This document shows, in pieces, positions 63,813-64,000 of a stretch of 64,000 nt of DNA. The DNA is from an uncultured Lachnospiraceae bacterium (lineage in GTDB: Bacteria; Bacillota; Clostridia; Lachnospirales; Lachnospiraceae): positions 33,333 through 97,332 of the forward strand of contig CAJUFQ010000010.1 of NCBI GenBank assembly GCA_910585625.1, given 5' to 3'. Position numbers and translations under genes: made by a program. The notes under the pieces were generated by a model. The model worked only from the letters and a program-made list of their open reading frames with translations, was not told the DNA's origin and made no database searches. Position 1 is the first letter of the stretch. Every line of letters begins with the position of its first letter.

Positions 63813-64000
63813 CTACCTCCAACATAGAAAAAGAAAAACTACGGCTTCTGCTGCCAGCAAACCCAACAGCACAGGCAGCAGCACCGGACAGGAAGAGACT
63901 GCCCCCGCGAGCAGGAGCATTACCACTGGAACCACATATTTCCGTGGATGGTGCCACAGGTCGCTTTCAATCTTCCAGCCCCGGATGGGATAAAACCATT
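63813..64000 (-). CDS. membrane protein, C-terminal part only (continues beyond the right edge)
   Basis: The last 61 codons are visible, ending WR-stop. Two hydrophobic helices (VVPVVMLLLAGAVSSCPVLL and PVLLGLLAAEAVVFLFLC) follow KIESDLWHHPRKY. It ends eight bases before the fused receiver gene, so the two were in one operon. Not recognised; possibly an exporter-associated membrane subunit. Confidence 0.55.
   Translation of the reverse strand, partial: WFYPIRGWKIESDLWHHPRKYVVPVVMLLLAGAVSSCPVLLPVLLGLLAAEAVVFLFLCWR

Overview
The window reads like a member of the Clostridia, most likely Lachnospiraceae. This is inferred from gene content (a clostridial ribose operon, Ig/FIVAR surface proteins, tandem large serine recombinases, a VanR/S-type ABC module), moderate GC content and AGGAGG ribosome sites. 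No rRNA, tRNA or CRISPR array was seen, so the assignment rests on protein style only.

Region 1 (1-29 kb) is a near-complete contractile injection system (CIS/eCIS, phage-tail-like) locus. A long leftward operon starts at a promoter near 23.57 kb. It encodes the sheath, two tube proteins, a tail-assembly-chaperone-like protein with a DUF6760-type partner, a 1.2-kilo-residue helical protein, a LysM tube adaptor, a two-part spike, a gp25 wedge, two baseplate-J proteins, a tail-protein-I homologue, an Ig-tailed baseplate-associated protein, a membrane pseudokinase-like protein, a membrane-anchored MORN protein, a DUF4255 tube terminator, a PAAR-like tip and a further membrane protein cut by the window edge. 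Divergent to it are a MalT/SARP-type regulator, the AAA+ ATPase and an unrecognised charged protein (possible cargo). Three signals stand out: direct repeats ahead of a perfect -10 at the sheath promoter (SARP-like layout), a textbook -1 frameshift signal joining the chaperone-like gene to the DUF6760 gene, and at least three membrane-anchored accessory proteins suggesting an envelope-associated machine.

Region 2 (29-38.6 kb) holds a chemoreceptor broken by an internal deletion, a large secreted Ig/FIVAR protein, a DUF2935 protein, and decayed remnants (multicopper-oxidase N-terminus; frameshifted PfkB kinase plus HPr-like domain). Two small hypothetical genes and an XRE regulator follow.

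Region 3 (38.6-48 kb) is a complete leftward ribose uptake operon (rbsK-D-A-C-B) under a LacI-type RbsR, with a sigma-A promoter, a cre-like box and a repeated operator-like sequence upstream of both rbsK and rbsR. A secreted SGNH hydrolase with Ig-like and leucine-rich parts follows, separated by a highly structured intergenic region.

Region 4 (48-64 kb) looks like one end of an integrative element: three overlapping large serine recombinases, a DUF6870-like protein, Tn916-style HTH and sigma factor genes, an XRE regulator with repeated operators, a receiver-only and a wHTH-only protein, and an ABC exporter with its own two-component system. At the right edge a response-regulator start is fused in frame to the C-terminal half of an ABC-2 permease, a deletion scar.
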